NCBI GenBank assembly: GCA_905176665.1
Contig: CAJINA010000227.1
Location: 1-62,665 of the forward strand
From: Olavius algarvensis Delta 4 endosymbiont
GTDB taxonomy: Bacteria > Desulfobacterota > Desulfobacteria > Desulfobacterales > CAJINA01
Length of the DNA: 62,665 nucleotides
Direction of reading: 5' to 3'
Both the position numbers and the translations under genes were made by a program. Positions 32,815 to 41,523 of this stretch are shown one piece after another (positions within the stretch are counted from its first letter, which is position 1; every line of letters starts with the position of its first letter). The notes under the pieces were generated by a model. It did not search any database. It was not told where the DNA came from and was given only the letters and a program-made list of their open reading frames with translations.

Positions 32815-35688
32815 TTAAAGCCGCTTGAGCAGCTCGCGCCACTTTTTGGATTTTTTGCCGGGTTTTTTCCTTAACCGGATGTTTTTTTCCAAGGCCGGCT
32901 TTTTTTCCGGGGTGGCCATCAGGTCTTTTATGGACTCCGGTTGATACCCGGCCGGCACCCGGCCGGGTATCGGGCGGCTCAAAGCCGCCGATAAGCGCGG
33001 TTCCGTCACTTCAGTGGACAGCTCTTCCACCGATGGTTCAAATTTGTAGGCGAACGCTTCCGCCTCATCAATATCAACATTGATCCCGGTACAGATTTGG
33101 CCGGCCGCCATCCGGGCAAGTAACTCCGCCGAAATCTCGGGCAGCAGGGTCTGGGTCAACAAGTGGTCCACGTTGCGCGCACCGGTGTCAACTTCCGTGC
33201 ACCGGGCTGCAATGGCGGACACCAGGCCGTCGGAATAGGTGAATGCAATCCGATGGTTCTCCAGGAATCTTTCTTTGATCCGGTCAAGTTTGAGGCGCAC
33301 GATGCTTTGGATCACCCCGTCACTCAGCGGATAGTAGGGTACGATGACCAGTCGGCCCAGGAAGGCGGGCTTGAAATGTCTCAATAATTCCGGCCGCACC
33401 AGTTCTATCAGGGTATCGGGATCCGGAGGCTGGTCTCCTTCATCGCAGGCTTTGAGGATCGCATCCGTTCCCACATTGGAGGTGAGCATGATGACTGTAT
33501 TTTTAAAATCGACGACCAGCCCCTCGGAATCTTCGAGGGTACCCTTGTCGAATACCTGGTAGAAAAGCTCCATCACGTCCGGGTGGGCTTTCTCCACTTC
33601 ATCCAGCAGAACCGCGGTATAGGGATTATGATGGACCGCTTCGGTCAGCACCCCGCCTTTGCCATGGCCGACATATCCCGGTGGGGCGCCCCTGAGGCCG
33701 GAAACCGTATAGGCTTCCTGGTATTCCGACATATTGATGGTAACCATGTTGCGTTCACCGCCGTAAAGCAGTTCGGCCAGGGTCAGGGCCGTCTCGGTTT
33801 TCCCGATGCCGCTGGGGCCGACAAGCAAAAAGACCCCGACCGGCTTTCCAGGGTCATCGAGATCGGCGCGGTACGTACGGATGCGCCGGGAGATCGCATC
33901 CAGAGCCTGGTCCTGGCCAATGATGCGCGCGCTCATTTTCTCTTTCAGGCGTAAAACCGTATCGATTTCGTTGGTCATCATCTTGCCGACCGGGATCCCG
34001 GTCCAGTTGGAGATGACCCGGGCGATAACCCCGGCGTCCACACACAGCGGCACCATGGGCGATTGGGCCTGGAGCTCTTCGAGTTTGCGTTTGGCCGTCA
34101 GCAGGTCATCTTTCACTGCCTGCATGTCGGCCTCATCGCCGGCATCTTCCGCGGCGGCCTCCCGGTACAGGCGCCGTTGGAGTTCAAGCGCGTCATTGAC
34201 GATGCCCAGTTCGATTTCCCAGCGCTGTTCGAGCATCTGACCGGCCTTAACGATCTCATCCAATTCACGGGTCAGGTCGGCAATCCGCTCGGCGTGGTCC
34301 ACACCGCTGGCGTTTTCACGTTTGAGAATCGCCAGTTCGAGCTCCAACTGCTCGATCTGGTTGGCCACATCTTCTATTTCAGGCGGCTTCCCGGTTTGGC
34401 CGATGGCAACCCGGGCACAGGCGGTGTCCAATACACTGATGGCCTTGTCCGGCAGTTGCCGGCCGGTAAGGTAGCGATGCGACAGCCGGACCGCATCCCA
34501 GACGGCCTCATCGAGCACCGTGACATGATGGTGCTTTTCAAGGTTGGCGACCACCCCCCAGAGCATTTCCACCGCGGCCTCTTCTTCCGGTTCGGCCACC
34601 TTGACCACCTGGAAGCGACGGACGAGGGCCGGATCCTTTTCGAAATACTTTTTATACTCCGCCCAGGTGGTAGCCGCAATGGTGCGCAGTTCTCCCCGGG
34701 CCAGGGCCGGTTTAAGCAGGTTGGCCGCATCCCCCTGCCCGGCCGGACCGCCGGCCCCGATCATGGTATGGGCTTCATCGATAAACAGGATCGTCGGCCG
34801 GGAGGCTTGCTTGACCTCCTCGATAACTCCCTTCAAGCGCTTTTCGAATTCTCCTTTTATGCCGGCGCCGGCCTGCAGCAGGGCCAGGTCCAAAAGCCGC
34901 AAGGAGACATTCTTCAACGCCGGGGGCACATTCCCCCGGGCAATCCGAATGGCAAACCCCTCCACCACAGCGGTCTTGCCAACGCCGGCGTCCCCGGTCA
35001 GGATGGGGTTGTTCTGGCGGCGACGGGTCAGAATGTCAATCAACTGGCGAATTTCAGGATCGCGCCCGTAGATGGGATCGATCAGGCCCTGGCGGGCCCG
35101 CTGGGTCAAGTCAAGGGTATACTGGTCCAATGAAGGGGTCGGCGAGGGCTGGCCGGGGCGCTCGACCGTATCTTCAGGTAAGCGGTCCGCTGTGGGTTCG
35201 GATTCATCCGCGGTTTTGTCGATCGCCCGCAAAATCTCGTCGAACTCTTTTTTAACGGCATCCCGCGAAATCCGGTTCAAGGAGGGTGCTGATTCCAAGA
35301 CAACGCCACGGAGATTATCGTCATCCAAAAGCGCCTTGAAAACGGCCCCGGTGCGGATGGTGTCGGCGCCCAACTGCAAAGACGCTACCAGCCAGGCCTG
35401 TTCACAAAGGGTGAGGATAAAGGGCGAAAGGGTCGGGGTTCTGGAATTGCCGCGCTTGAAGCGGTCGATGGCCTGGATGAGTTCCTTGGTGATATCCCCA
35501 ATCTCAATGTCATAGTTCTTCAGAATCTGGTGGATGTCACTTTCCGGCACTTCCAGCAGCTTCAACAGGTAGTGCTCGATTTCGACATTATAATTGGTAT
35601 GGGACACGCACAACTCCGCCGCCAATTCCAGACTTTTCCGGCAGGTCGGGTCCAGTTTCTCTATCAGCGACTGTAAATCGAGACTCAT
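32815..35688 (-). CDS. clpV: T6SS ATPase ClpV (TssH)
   Basis: A 957-aa AAA+ unfoldase that disassembles the contracted TssB-TssC sheath for reuse. The N domain (about 1-160) precedes two ATPase modules: first Walker A GDAGVGKT (232-239), second GPSGIGKT (about 640). The C terminus ends in a long basic tail rich in Lys and Arg. The start overlaps the tssG stop (ATGA), so the two are coupled. This ATPase marks the T6SSi-type core rather than the Francisella type, which lacks ClpV. Confidence 0.97.
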   Translation of the reverse strand: MSLDLQSLIEKLDPTCRKSLELAAELCVSHTNYNVEIEHYLLKLLEVPESDIHQILKNYDIEIGDITKELIQAIDRFKRGNSRTPTLSPFILTLCEQAWLVASLQLGADTIRTGAVFKALLDDDNLRGVVLESAPSLNRISRDAVKKEFDEILRAIDKTADESEPTADRLPEDTVERPGQPSPTPSLDQYTLDLTQRARQGLIDPIYGRDPEIRQLIDILTRRRQNNPILTGDAGVGKTAVVEGFAIRIARGNVPPALKNVSLRLLDLALLQAGAGIKGEFEKRLKGVIEEVKQASRPTILFIDEAHTMIGAGGPAGQGDAANLLKPALARGELRTIAATTWAEYKKYFEKDPALVRRFQVVKVAEPEEEAAVEMLWGVVANLEKHHHVTVLDEAVWDAVRLSHRYLTGRQLPDKAISVLDTACARVAIGQTGKPPEIEDVANQIEQLELELAILKRENASGVDHAERIADLTRELDEIVKAGQMLEQRWEIELGIVNDALELQRRLYREAAAEDAGDEADMQAVKDDLLTAKRKLEELQAQSPMVPLCVDAGVIARVISNWTGIPVGKMMTNEIDTVLRLKEKMSARIIGQDQALDAISRRIRTYRADLDDPGKPVGVFLLVGPSGIGKTETALTLAELLYGGERNMVTINMSEYQEAYTVSGLRGAPPGYVGHGKGGVLTEAVHHNPYTAVLLDEVEKAHPDVMELFYQVFDKGTLEDSEGLVVDFKNTVIMLTSNVGTDAILKACDEGDQPPDPDTLIELVRPELLRHFKPAFLGRLVIVPYYPLSDGVIQSIVRLKLDRIKERFLENHRIAFTYSDGLVSAIAARCTEVDTGARNVDHLLTQTLLPEISAELLARMAAGQICTGINVDIDEAEAFAYKFEPSVEELSTEVTEPRLSAALSRPIPGRVPAGYQPESIKDLMATPEKKPALEKNIRLRKKPGKKSKKWRELLKRL

Positions 35689-36740
35689 TGGGCAACCATC
35701 CCTTCTTCTACCAGGCTCAGCAGGCGCGGAGACAGCTTGACCGTGTCATGGTCCGTGTCGCGCTCCCGGCTTCCCAACCAGGAGGTCCATCCCAGGCGTG
35801 GGCTGAATGCCCCGCCCAGGCGTGGGGCGGGGATATCACCCTTTTTGGCAACCAGCACGATCTCGAAATCCAGTTCACTGCCCACGTAAAAGCGGGTGAG
35901 TTCACACAGCGGCGGAAAGGCAGTGCCGCCGGGGAGAAATAACAACAATTCCTCAGTGGTCAGGGGACCCACCCGCAATTTAAACTTGCCCTGTTGATCC
36001 CAAACTTTGGTGCCGATGGTGGCCGTTTCGCCCAGAACCTGGTTTTGCCCTGCGATCCCGAGCACGGTGATCTGGTCGTCGGCAATCTGATGCCACTGGC
36101 CCTTGAATTGACGCCCCTGGATGGCTACCCCAAAATAATCGGTAAGCAGGCTCTCGAGACCGGCCATGGAGCGGCCCTGGCGGGCAAAATGGGCGGTGTA
36201 AAACAACAGGGCCCGGTCCGCCACATGCATGCGATCCTGCATCCCGGCGGTACCCAGCCCCATCAGGGAATACAGATAGCGGGCCACGCTGGAATGCTGG
36301 GGGGAATTAAAGTCGAAACCCAGCCGGGAAACCTTGCGTACCCGATACAGCAGCGCAACCAAACGGTGGTTGAAGATGTCCAGAAAATCGCGCAGGGCGG
36401 TATCTTTTTTCCAGACTCGTTCCAGGATCAACTCGGTATAAGCGGCCGGCAGGGGCCCCAGGGCACCGGCCAGCCCTATGATATTGACCGCCATGGTGGC
36501 GGGTTCACCCTCCCTGGCAGGCAATGCAATCTGGTCGATATCGCCCACCGGGAATTCGAGGCTCACTTTAGAGGTGAAACGCACCGGTTCCCGGGCGGGT
36601 TCCGAATGCGCTCCCACCGCATGCTGTTCGGGGTAGAGGATTTCAAGCAATTTGACGGCTTGAAAAAATTTAAAGCTGTACCCCTTATCGAATATGGTCC
36701 GGTCTAAAGGACTATCTGTTCCCCGGCTACGGGTTCCCAT
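35685..36740 (-). CDS. tssG: T6SS baseplate protein TssG
   Basis: A 351-aa TssG/VasB, part of the TssE-F-G-K baseplate wedge. The family's opening FKFFQAVKLLEILYPE and VRFTSKVSLEFPVGDI are clear, as is GLAGALGPLPAAYTELI. The ATG at 36740 overlaps the end of tssF by 37 bp, a common arrangement in these clusters; no other early ATG exists. It overlaps clpV by 4 bp at the other end. Two tandem PRLGGAFSPRLGW repeats near 310-325 give a short repeat in the protein. Confidence 0.94.
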   Translation of the reverse strand: MGTRSRGTDSPLDRTIFDKGYSFKFFQAVKLLEILYPEQHAVGAHSEPAREPVRFTSKVSLEFPVGDIDQIALPAREGEPATMAVNIIGLAGALGPLPAAYTELILERVWKKDTALRDFLDIFNHRLVALLYRVRKVSRLGFDFNSPQHSSVARYLYSLMGLGTAGMQDRMHVADRALLFYTAHFARQGRSMAGLESLLTDYFGVAIQGRQFKGQWHQIADDQITVLGIAGQNQVLGETATIGTKVWDQQGKFKLRVGPLTTEELLLFLPGGTAFPPLCELTRFYVGSELDFEIVLVAKKGDIPAPRLGGAFSPRLGWTSWLGSRERDTDHDTVKLSPRLLSLVEEGMVAQ

Positions 36741-38512
36741 CGCTTCCAGATCCCTTCGCGTTGTTTACTTTTGATTATGAGCTGGGTAAAGGAGTTTACC
36801 GATGCATAAAGCGGCAGGAAACGGTTGAGTACCGCGGCCAGCAGGAACGACCCGCTGCCAACGTAGAGGTTCTCGTCAAACACCAGGGTTACTTCTACGC
36901 CCCTGCAAAACCCCTTCCAGGCATCCTGTCCAATTCTTCTGACAACCTGCCGGCATGCCATGTCACGGATCCCCGATATCTGCTGGTAGGTCTGCTCCGG
37001 ATCCAGAAAACTGTAGAGCTTTAAAATTTCATGCAAGGCGCTCAGGCTCGCTTTATCATTTCCCAGGGAAAGATAGTTCAGTGAAAGGTGGGATATCAAT
37101 CTCCACAGGGCTTGTCCCCGCAGGGGGGGATCAATCTGGTGGGTGGGCTTGGCCAGCGTGTAGATACGCTCGAGGGGTGCGGCCTTTTCGATCTGTAAAA
37201 CCGCGCCGCCGGGAACCTCTTCCGCCAGCCGCCGGTTGGTGCAGAGCGTCTTGGCATAAATGGTGGTGGTCGGCGGTATATGGATGTTAAAATCCAGGTC
37301 TACCAGGGAAAGATATACATGGGTGCCGGGAAGGTCTTTGCGCCCGGTCGATTCCCGGCGGGCCTGCCAGAAAGCCTTCTGCCCCCGTTGCTCCAGGTTG
37401 TGGCTGTACGAATAAAACGGTTCCACCGGCCGGGGCTCAAAGCTGTCGTGTTCGATGGCCAGCACCGATTCTATCGAATGAATCTCGGTGGTGCTCTCCC
37501 TGCGCTGGTCGGGATGAAGCAGGTATTCCGGCTGTTTCTCATCCAGCCGTATCGGGTCGGTTGTTTGGTTAAACAGGTTGATAATCGGTGTACAACCCAG
37601 CCGGAACGTATTTTTATCGATGGTCAGGCGACTGCCGGGCACCTGGTCCAGCAGGACCAGGATATCGAAGCGGTTTTCCGAACGATGCCTTTTCAGGTTG
37701 GCAATATCCAGAAACAGAAATTTTTCCGGAAACGTAAAATATTCATGCAACAGCCGATAGCCATAATGGCTGCTCGGCGGATAGGGCAGGAGCCCTTCGT
37801 CCGGTCCAAAACCCACCGGCTGGATTGAATCGGTTGGCAGGAGTTCGGGTTTTTCCGTACCCTCCGGTAGAATGGCCACATCCAGCACATGGCAAAAAAG
37901 CAGTTCGTAAAGGGCGTGGGCCAGCATGCTGTCCGCATTGAGGTAAAAGCGCAGCTTGTCCAGCCCCATTTCGCCCAGCCCGCCGGCCGGGCTCTCGATG
38001 GACAGCCTTAAGACCAGGCTCACCTGGGGCCGGGCATCCAGAAAGTCGAATTGATCCGTGGACTCAAAACCGGCATAGGTAACTTCCAGGGGCCAGAGAA
38101 CCACGGGATAACCGGTCCGGAAACGATACAGGTGACCTTGAGCAGTCTGGGTGAAAAGCGGGGTATGCTCGGGCACCAGGTGCCCGCCCGTCAGCCCGCC
38201 CTGGGTGGGATCCGTCTCCAGGCAGGCAATTGTCATGGAGGGTACCGGCTCGAGGAACTGGGGGTATATGGTCCCCAAAAGCGCCGTGGCCAACTGGGGA
38301 AACTCGCTTTCCAGGTTGTACTGGATTCGGCCGGCCAGGAATGCAAACGACTCGATCAACCTTTCAACATGAGGGTCCGGGCTCTGTTCCGGGCCAAATT
38401 CCAGCCGCCCGGCCACCTTGGGATAGTCAACGGCAAAGGCCGCCCCCATCTTACGCAGGTAGGTCAGTTCTCTTTTGTAATATTCTAAAAGGTCCTCAGT
38501 ACGGTTCAGCAT
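36704..38512 (-). CDS. tssF: T6SS baseplate protein TssF
   Basis: A 602-aa TssF/VasA, the largest baseplate wedge subunit. The start at the ATG 38512 gives the family's typical N terminus MLNRTEDLLEYYKRELTYLRK (abridged) and overlaps tssE by 17 bp; a longer frame upstream only reads tssE out of phase. GAAFAVDYPKVAGRLEF, PHVERLIESFAFLAGRIQY and LYPQFLEPVPSM-type segments are diagnostic. It ends in TAG inside the tssG start region. Confidence 0.95.
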   Translation of the reverse strand: MLNRTEDLLEYYKRELTYLRKMGAAFAVDYPKVAGRLEFGPEQSPDPHVERLIESFAFLAGRIQYNLESEFPQLATALLGTIYPQFLEPVPSMTIACLETDPTQGGLTGGHLVPEHTPLFTQTAQGHLYRFRTGYPVVLWPLEVTYAGFESTDQFDFLDARPQVSLVLRLSIESPAGGLGEMGLDKLRFYLNADSMLAHALYELLFCHVLDVAILPEGTEKPELLPTDSIQPVGFGPDEGLLPYPPSSHYGYRLLHEYFTFPEKFLFLDIANLKRHRSENRFDILVLLDQVPGSRLTIDKNTFRLGCTPIINLFNQTTDPIRLDEKQPEYLLHPDQRRESTTEIHSIESVLAIEHDSFEPRPVEPFYSYSHNLEQRGQKAFWQARRESTGRKDLPGTHVYLSLVDLDFNIHIPPTTTIYAKTLCTNRRLAEEVPGGAVLQIEKAAPLERIYTLAKPTHQIDPPLRGQALWRLISHLSLNYLSLGNDKASLSALHEILKLYSFLDPEQTYQQISGIRDMACRQVVRRIGQDAWKGFCRGVEVTLVFDENLYVGSGSFLLAAVLNRFLPLYASVNSFTQLIIKSKQREGIWKRWEPVAGEQIVL

Positions 38513-38981
38513 CGATCTTTGTCTGCCCTGTCTCGGAGTCGTAAATTGTTTCAAACGATACGGGTTCGCCCACATCGTCGCCAATCATGACCGCTTCGAT
38601 GATCATGCGCAGGCTGCGCTCGCTGTCCATGGCTGGTTCAATGGAAACGTTTACATCACGCAACCGGGGTTCAAACGCCCGGATGGCCTTTTCCGTTCGT
38701 AACGCCCTCAGCCTTTGATCCCTTTCACTTGCCGGGCTCCCTTGGCCGAAGTCGGGCACACCGAAATCGATAACGGTCAGGACCCGGGTGTCAAACTCCG
38801 CAGCGCTCAGGGGGGTGCGCGTATTCAGCAGCCACCCCAGATCCCTGGCAATGGCATTCCGGGTTGCCTGCCGGTCCGCGGTTCGCAATGGGCGCGGTTC
38901 TTTTTTCACGCGGGGCGCCGCGTCTATTAGCCGGTCCAGGAGTGAAGCCCTGGTTTTATAGGAAGTAGGTGGTATAGGCAT
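38496..38981 (-). CDS. tssE: T6SS baseplate protein TssE
   Basis: A 161-aa TssE, the gp25-like wedge protein. The gp25 motif is recognisable in RDLGWLLNTRTPL and VIDFGVPDFGQ, and a late ERSLRMIIEAVMIGD segment. It is the first gene of the tssE-F-G-clpV block and is overlapped by the tssF start. A 79-bp gap with a 9-bp stem hairpin separates it from the upstream hcp gene, so it may have lower expression than hcp. Confidence 0.93.
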   Translation of the reverse strand: MPIPPTSYKTRASLLDRLIDAAPRVKKEPRPLRTADRQATRNAIARDLGWLLNTRTPLSAAEFDTRVLTVIDFGVPDFGQGSPASERDQRLRALRTEKAIRAFEPRLRDVNVSIEPAMDSERSLRMIIEAVMIGDDVGEPVSFETIYDSETGQTKIDAEPY

Positions 38982-38997
38982 TTGAAATCCGATTTAT

Positions 38998-39023
38998 CAG
39001 GAGCCCGATTGTTGGGGCTCCTG
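38998..39023. repeat. Strong hairpin after hcp block
   Basis: CAGGAGCCC (38998-39006) and GGGCTCCTG (39015-39023), a perfect 9-bp stem with an 8-nt loop, sit between hcp and tssE. No U-run follows on the minus strand. This is the expected place for an mRNA-stabilising or partial-termination structure after highly expressed hcp genes. Confidence 0.55.
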
Positions 39024-39060
39024 GATGCGAGTCATTCGTTCGGCCCTCGATGTATTACTT

Positions 39061-39774
39061 TTAGTTACTCGCCATTATCTTATCGAGATATGCTTTTTTT
39101 TCATCTGGAGTTTCCAGGTTATCAAATTCTCTCCGCTGGTTTCTATTCAGTTTTTTATATGCGAGCCTATACTTACGATGCATGCCTTTTGTAGGATCAG
39201 CCTTTTTTGGAGGATCCTTAAAGTCATCATCCTTTAACTCAATTGACTGCCCAAAAGCGTTTTCAATAATCATCGCGCCACTGCGTTTACTCAGTTTCCT
39301 GTAACTATAGGTAGCTGCGCGGGCTACCAGCTTCAGTTCCTCGGTCACAAGGTTACCTTCATCGACCCGATATTCGAACTCCTTGACAATCACTTTTTCA
39401 AGTTTGATTTGGAAATAGAAAGGTAGCGCCTCGCCCTCTTTCGCTACGAGGGTGTAGACATACCTATCGCTCGTTCTATTCTCTGGCTCTGGCTTCTCCT
39501 TCTCGCTGGCGAGGGCACGGACGCATTCAATGACCACCTCTTCCAGCCAGGTGCCATCCCGACAGCAATTCAGCAACTCCATGGAAGCCCTGTCGATGAT
39601 CTTTTTAATCTCTATGGGTTCGTGTTTGGCCGTCTGCTTACCCGCCGAACTTCCATCCTGGTCTTCGATGGTAAACGCTTGTTTTAGGGAGGTAATCTCA
39701 CACCAGCCCTCGTGGCCCCAGTCCTCACATTCTCCCTCAATATTACCAAATTTGACGAACATGCTGCTGGCCAT
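39061..39774 (-). CDS. hcp: Hcp (TssD) with C-terminal extension
   Basis: A 237-aa Hcp tube protein. Residues 1 to about 175 form the Hcp barrel (MASSMFVKFGNIEGECED start, KKIIDRASMELL, VIVKEFEYRVDEGNLVTEELKL). The extra 60 residues at the C terminus are highly charged, with KKADPTKGMHRKYRLAYKKL and QRREFDNLETPDEKKAYL, and have no recognisable toxin motif. Start set at 39774 by AGGAG; an upstream frame to 39822 lacks a site. It may be an evolved Hcp that carries or recruits cargo. Related to the next copy upstream. Confidence 0.9.
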   Translation of the reverse strand: MASSMFVKFGNIEGECEDWGHEGWCEITSLKQAFTIEDQDGSSAGKQTAKHEPIEIKKIIDRASMELLNCCRDGTWLEEVVIECVRALASEKEKPEPENRTSDRYVYTLVAKEGEALPFYFQIKLEKVIVKEFEYRVDEGNLVTEELKLVARAATYSYRKLSKRSGAMIIENAFGQSIELKDDDFKDPPKKADPTKGMHRKYRLAYKKLNRNQRREFDNLETPDEKKAYLDKIMASN

Positions 39775-40068
39775 GCTTGCTTGCTCCTGGGGTAAGGCTG
39801 TGTAGAGGGGGGCTATCCGCAAAAGCCATCACGTCCGGTTCAAACGACCCTACCTTCGCTCGTCATCTGTGCGGTGCGTCGCCACTCGGGGGTCGGCCGC
39901 CATTTTATAACGTAAAATATCCGGTCGCGGAACCGGCCCATAGCAGACACGCGGCATCCCGGCTCGGGTATCCGGGGCCTGGATAGGGCCACGCGGATGC
40001 CTGCCGTGTCAAGCCCCGTTAATTGTCAAGACCAGACGCTTGCTCAATCCGGCAATGATTAACCCCTC
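39775..40068. other. Gap between hcp copies
   Basis: 294 bp without a supported gene. It contains GGCATCC near 39953 and GGATGCC near 39996 as possible hairpin arms. I see nothing else of note. Confidence 0.4.
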
Positions 40069-40575
40069 CTACTCATCACCATATGCGGTTCCAGTGTTAA
40101 CAGGGGCTTCATGGAAAGGCAAAGCCTTTCCCCTCTTGCTCATTTCTGTGTATATGTAGGTAGCCCCATCAGCCTCCAACTTCAGATCTTCGGTGACAAG
40201 GTCCCCCTCATCGACCTCGAACTCAAATTCCTTGATCGTAACGTCTATAAGTTCGATAGTAAAATATTTAATTGGCTCGTTACTGTACGGCGGCCCGCTC
40301 GCACGGCAGCACTCAATCACCACCTTATCAAGGGTCTCACATTCCCAGCACTTGCGCATCAGCTCGCCAGAAGCCCGGTCCACAATCTTTTTGACCGCGA
40401 TTGCTTCCGGTTTGAACGTCGTTCCCACCGGATTACTCGTTGAATTAAGAGGCGGCGGCACCGCTTTATTTTTAAAACTCTGCGAGAGCGAGGTAATCTC
40501 GCACCACTTCTTGTGACCTATGTCCTGGCACTCTCCCTCAATATTATCAAACATGACGAACATGCTGGTGGCCAT
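40069..40575 (-). CDS. hcp: Hcp (TssD), second copy
   Basis: A 168-aa Hcp close to the copy at 39061-39774 over the barrel (SMFVMFDNIEGECQDIGHKKWCEITSL, then KKIVDRASGELM and IKEFEFEVDEGDLVTEDLKL), without its long extension. The short tail PFHEAPVNTGTAYGDE is unlike either neighbour. AAGGAG lies upstream. As a hexameric tube unit it would be expelled with VgrG. Separate spacing from the third copy (249 bp) suggests each hcp may have its own control. Confidence 0.93.
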   Translation of the reverse strand: MATSMFVMFDNIEGECQDIGHKKWCEITSLSQSFKNKAVPPPLNSTSNPVGTTFKPEAIAVKKIVDRASGELMRKCWECETLDKVVIECCRASGPPYSNEPIKYFTIELIDVTIKEFEFEVDEGDLVTEDLKLEADGATYIYTEMSKRGKALPFHEAPVNTGTAYGDE

Positions 40576-40824
40576 CGATTCCTGCTCCTTACCGCGGATG
40601 CCCTACTGAATACCGCACTGAAAGATCAAGCCCGGGTATCCCCCGGCATTTCCACAGGCACCGCCGACAATCTGGAAAAGCAGAGCGGCGAACGAAAGGC
40701 GCACGTTTCCTGAGCCGCGCCCCAAGCCACCCAACAGCGACAGTTGGCTGGCCGGTCCAGCCATGTCGCCTGCACGCCACATACCTTCAGACGGGTTTTC
40801 GAAACATCTCCGTTGACAACGTCG

Positions 40825-41355
40825 CTATTTTATAATTCCAATTTCATTCGGCCCATAGGTGCCGGTAATAAAGTTAAAACCCGCGGCCAGTTTCCCATCC
40901 GCTCCACCTTCTTTCATCTGGGCTTGGTAAATATAGGCTACATATCCAGCTGACAGCCCCAACTCTTCCTGGGGAAGGTCACCCTCTGCCCCGCTGATAC
41001 TGTAGGTGGTGATGACAATGTTCTGCATTTCTATTGTCAGGTATCGAACGGGAGTACCTTTTGCAGCATCCGCTCGGAAACAAGCAATCCAACCATCGAT
41101 GATGACCCTACCGCCCCATGTCGCCATCAGCAGGTCACTGGTTGCTACATCAAGCGATTTGGTTACCACGATGGGTTCGGCTTTGCATCTTTCGATGGTG
41201 GGACCCGTGGCAGTTTGCGCCATGGCGATGGGCTGCTCATAAGAGGTAGACCAGCCCGTGATCTCCATCGCAAACTGGCCTTGGTCATCAACCATTTTGA
41301 CGTCATCGGTTTCACCTTCAATACCATTTAAATATAAAAACATATCTGTTAACAT
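40825..41355 (-). CDS. hcp: Hcp (TssD), divergent copy
   Basis: A 176-aa Hcp, clearly more distant from the other two (MLTDMFLYLNGIEGETDDVK, VVTKSLDVATSDLLMATWGG, VITTYSISGAEGDLPQEELGL). It lies directly after tssC as usual for the core tube gene, so this is probably the main structural Hcp, and the two downstream copies are specialised. AAAGGAAAA precedes the ATG. Confidence 0.93.
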   Translation of the reverse strand: MLTDMFLYLNGIEGETDDVKMVDDQGQFAMEITGWSTSYEQPIAMAQTATGPTIERCKAEPIVVTKSLDVATSDLLMATWGGRVIIDGWIACFRADAAKGTPVRYLTIEMQNIVITTYSISGAEGDLPQEELGLSAGYVAYIYQAQMKEGGADGKLAAGFNFITGTYGPNEIGIIK

Positions 41356-41523
41356 AACGTTTTCCTTTCGTGTTGAAGGGCCCGCCCGGCCGCCGGTTGA
41401 GCCTGGGGCCGGCTATCTCCCTGTTGTTATGCGCATCATTTCCCGGCACACCTCCGGCGATCTGATCAGCCAGAGGTGGGGCCATGCACTTGCATCCGCC
41501 GGTATCTCGTTGATTTAACCGGA

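Noticed and set aside
34063..35133. 356-aa plus-strand open frame
   Set aside because: Antisense shadow of clpV, whose Walker motifs settle the coding strand.
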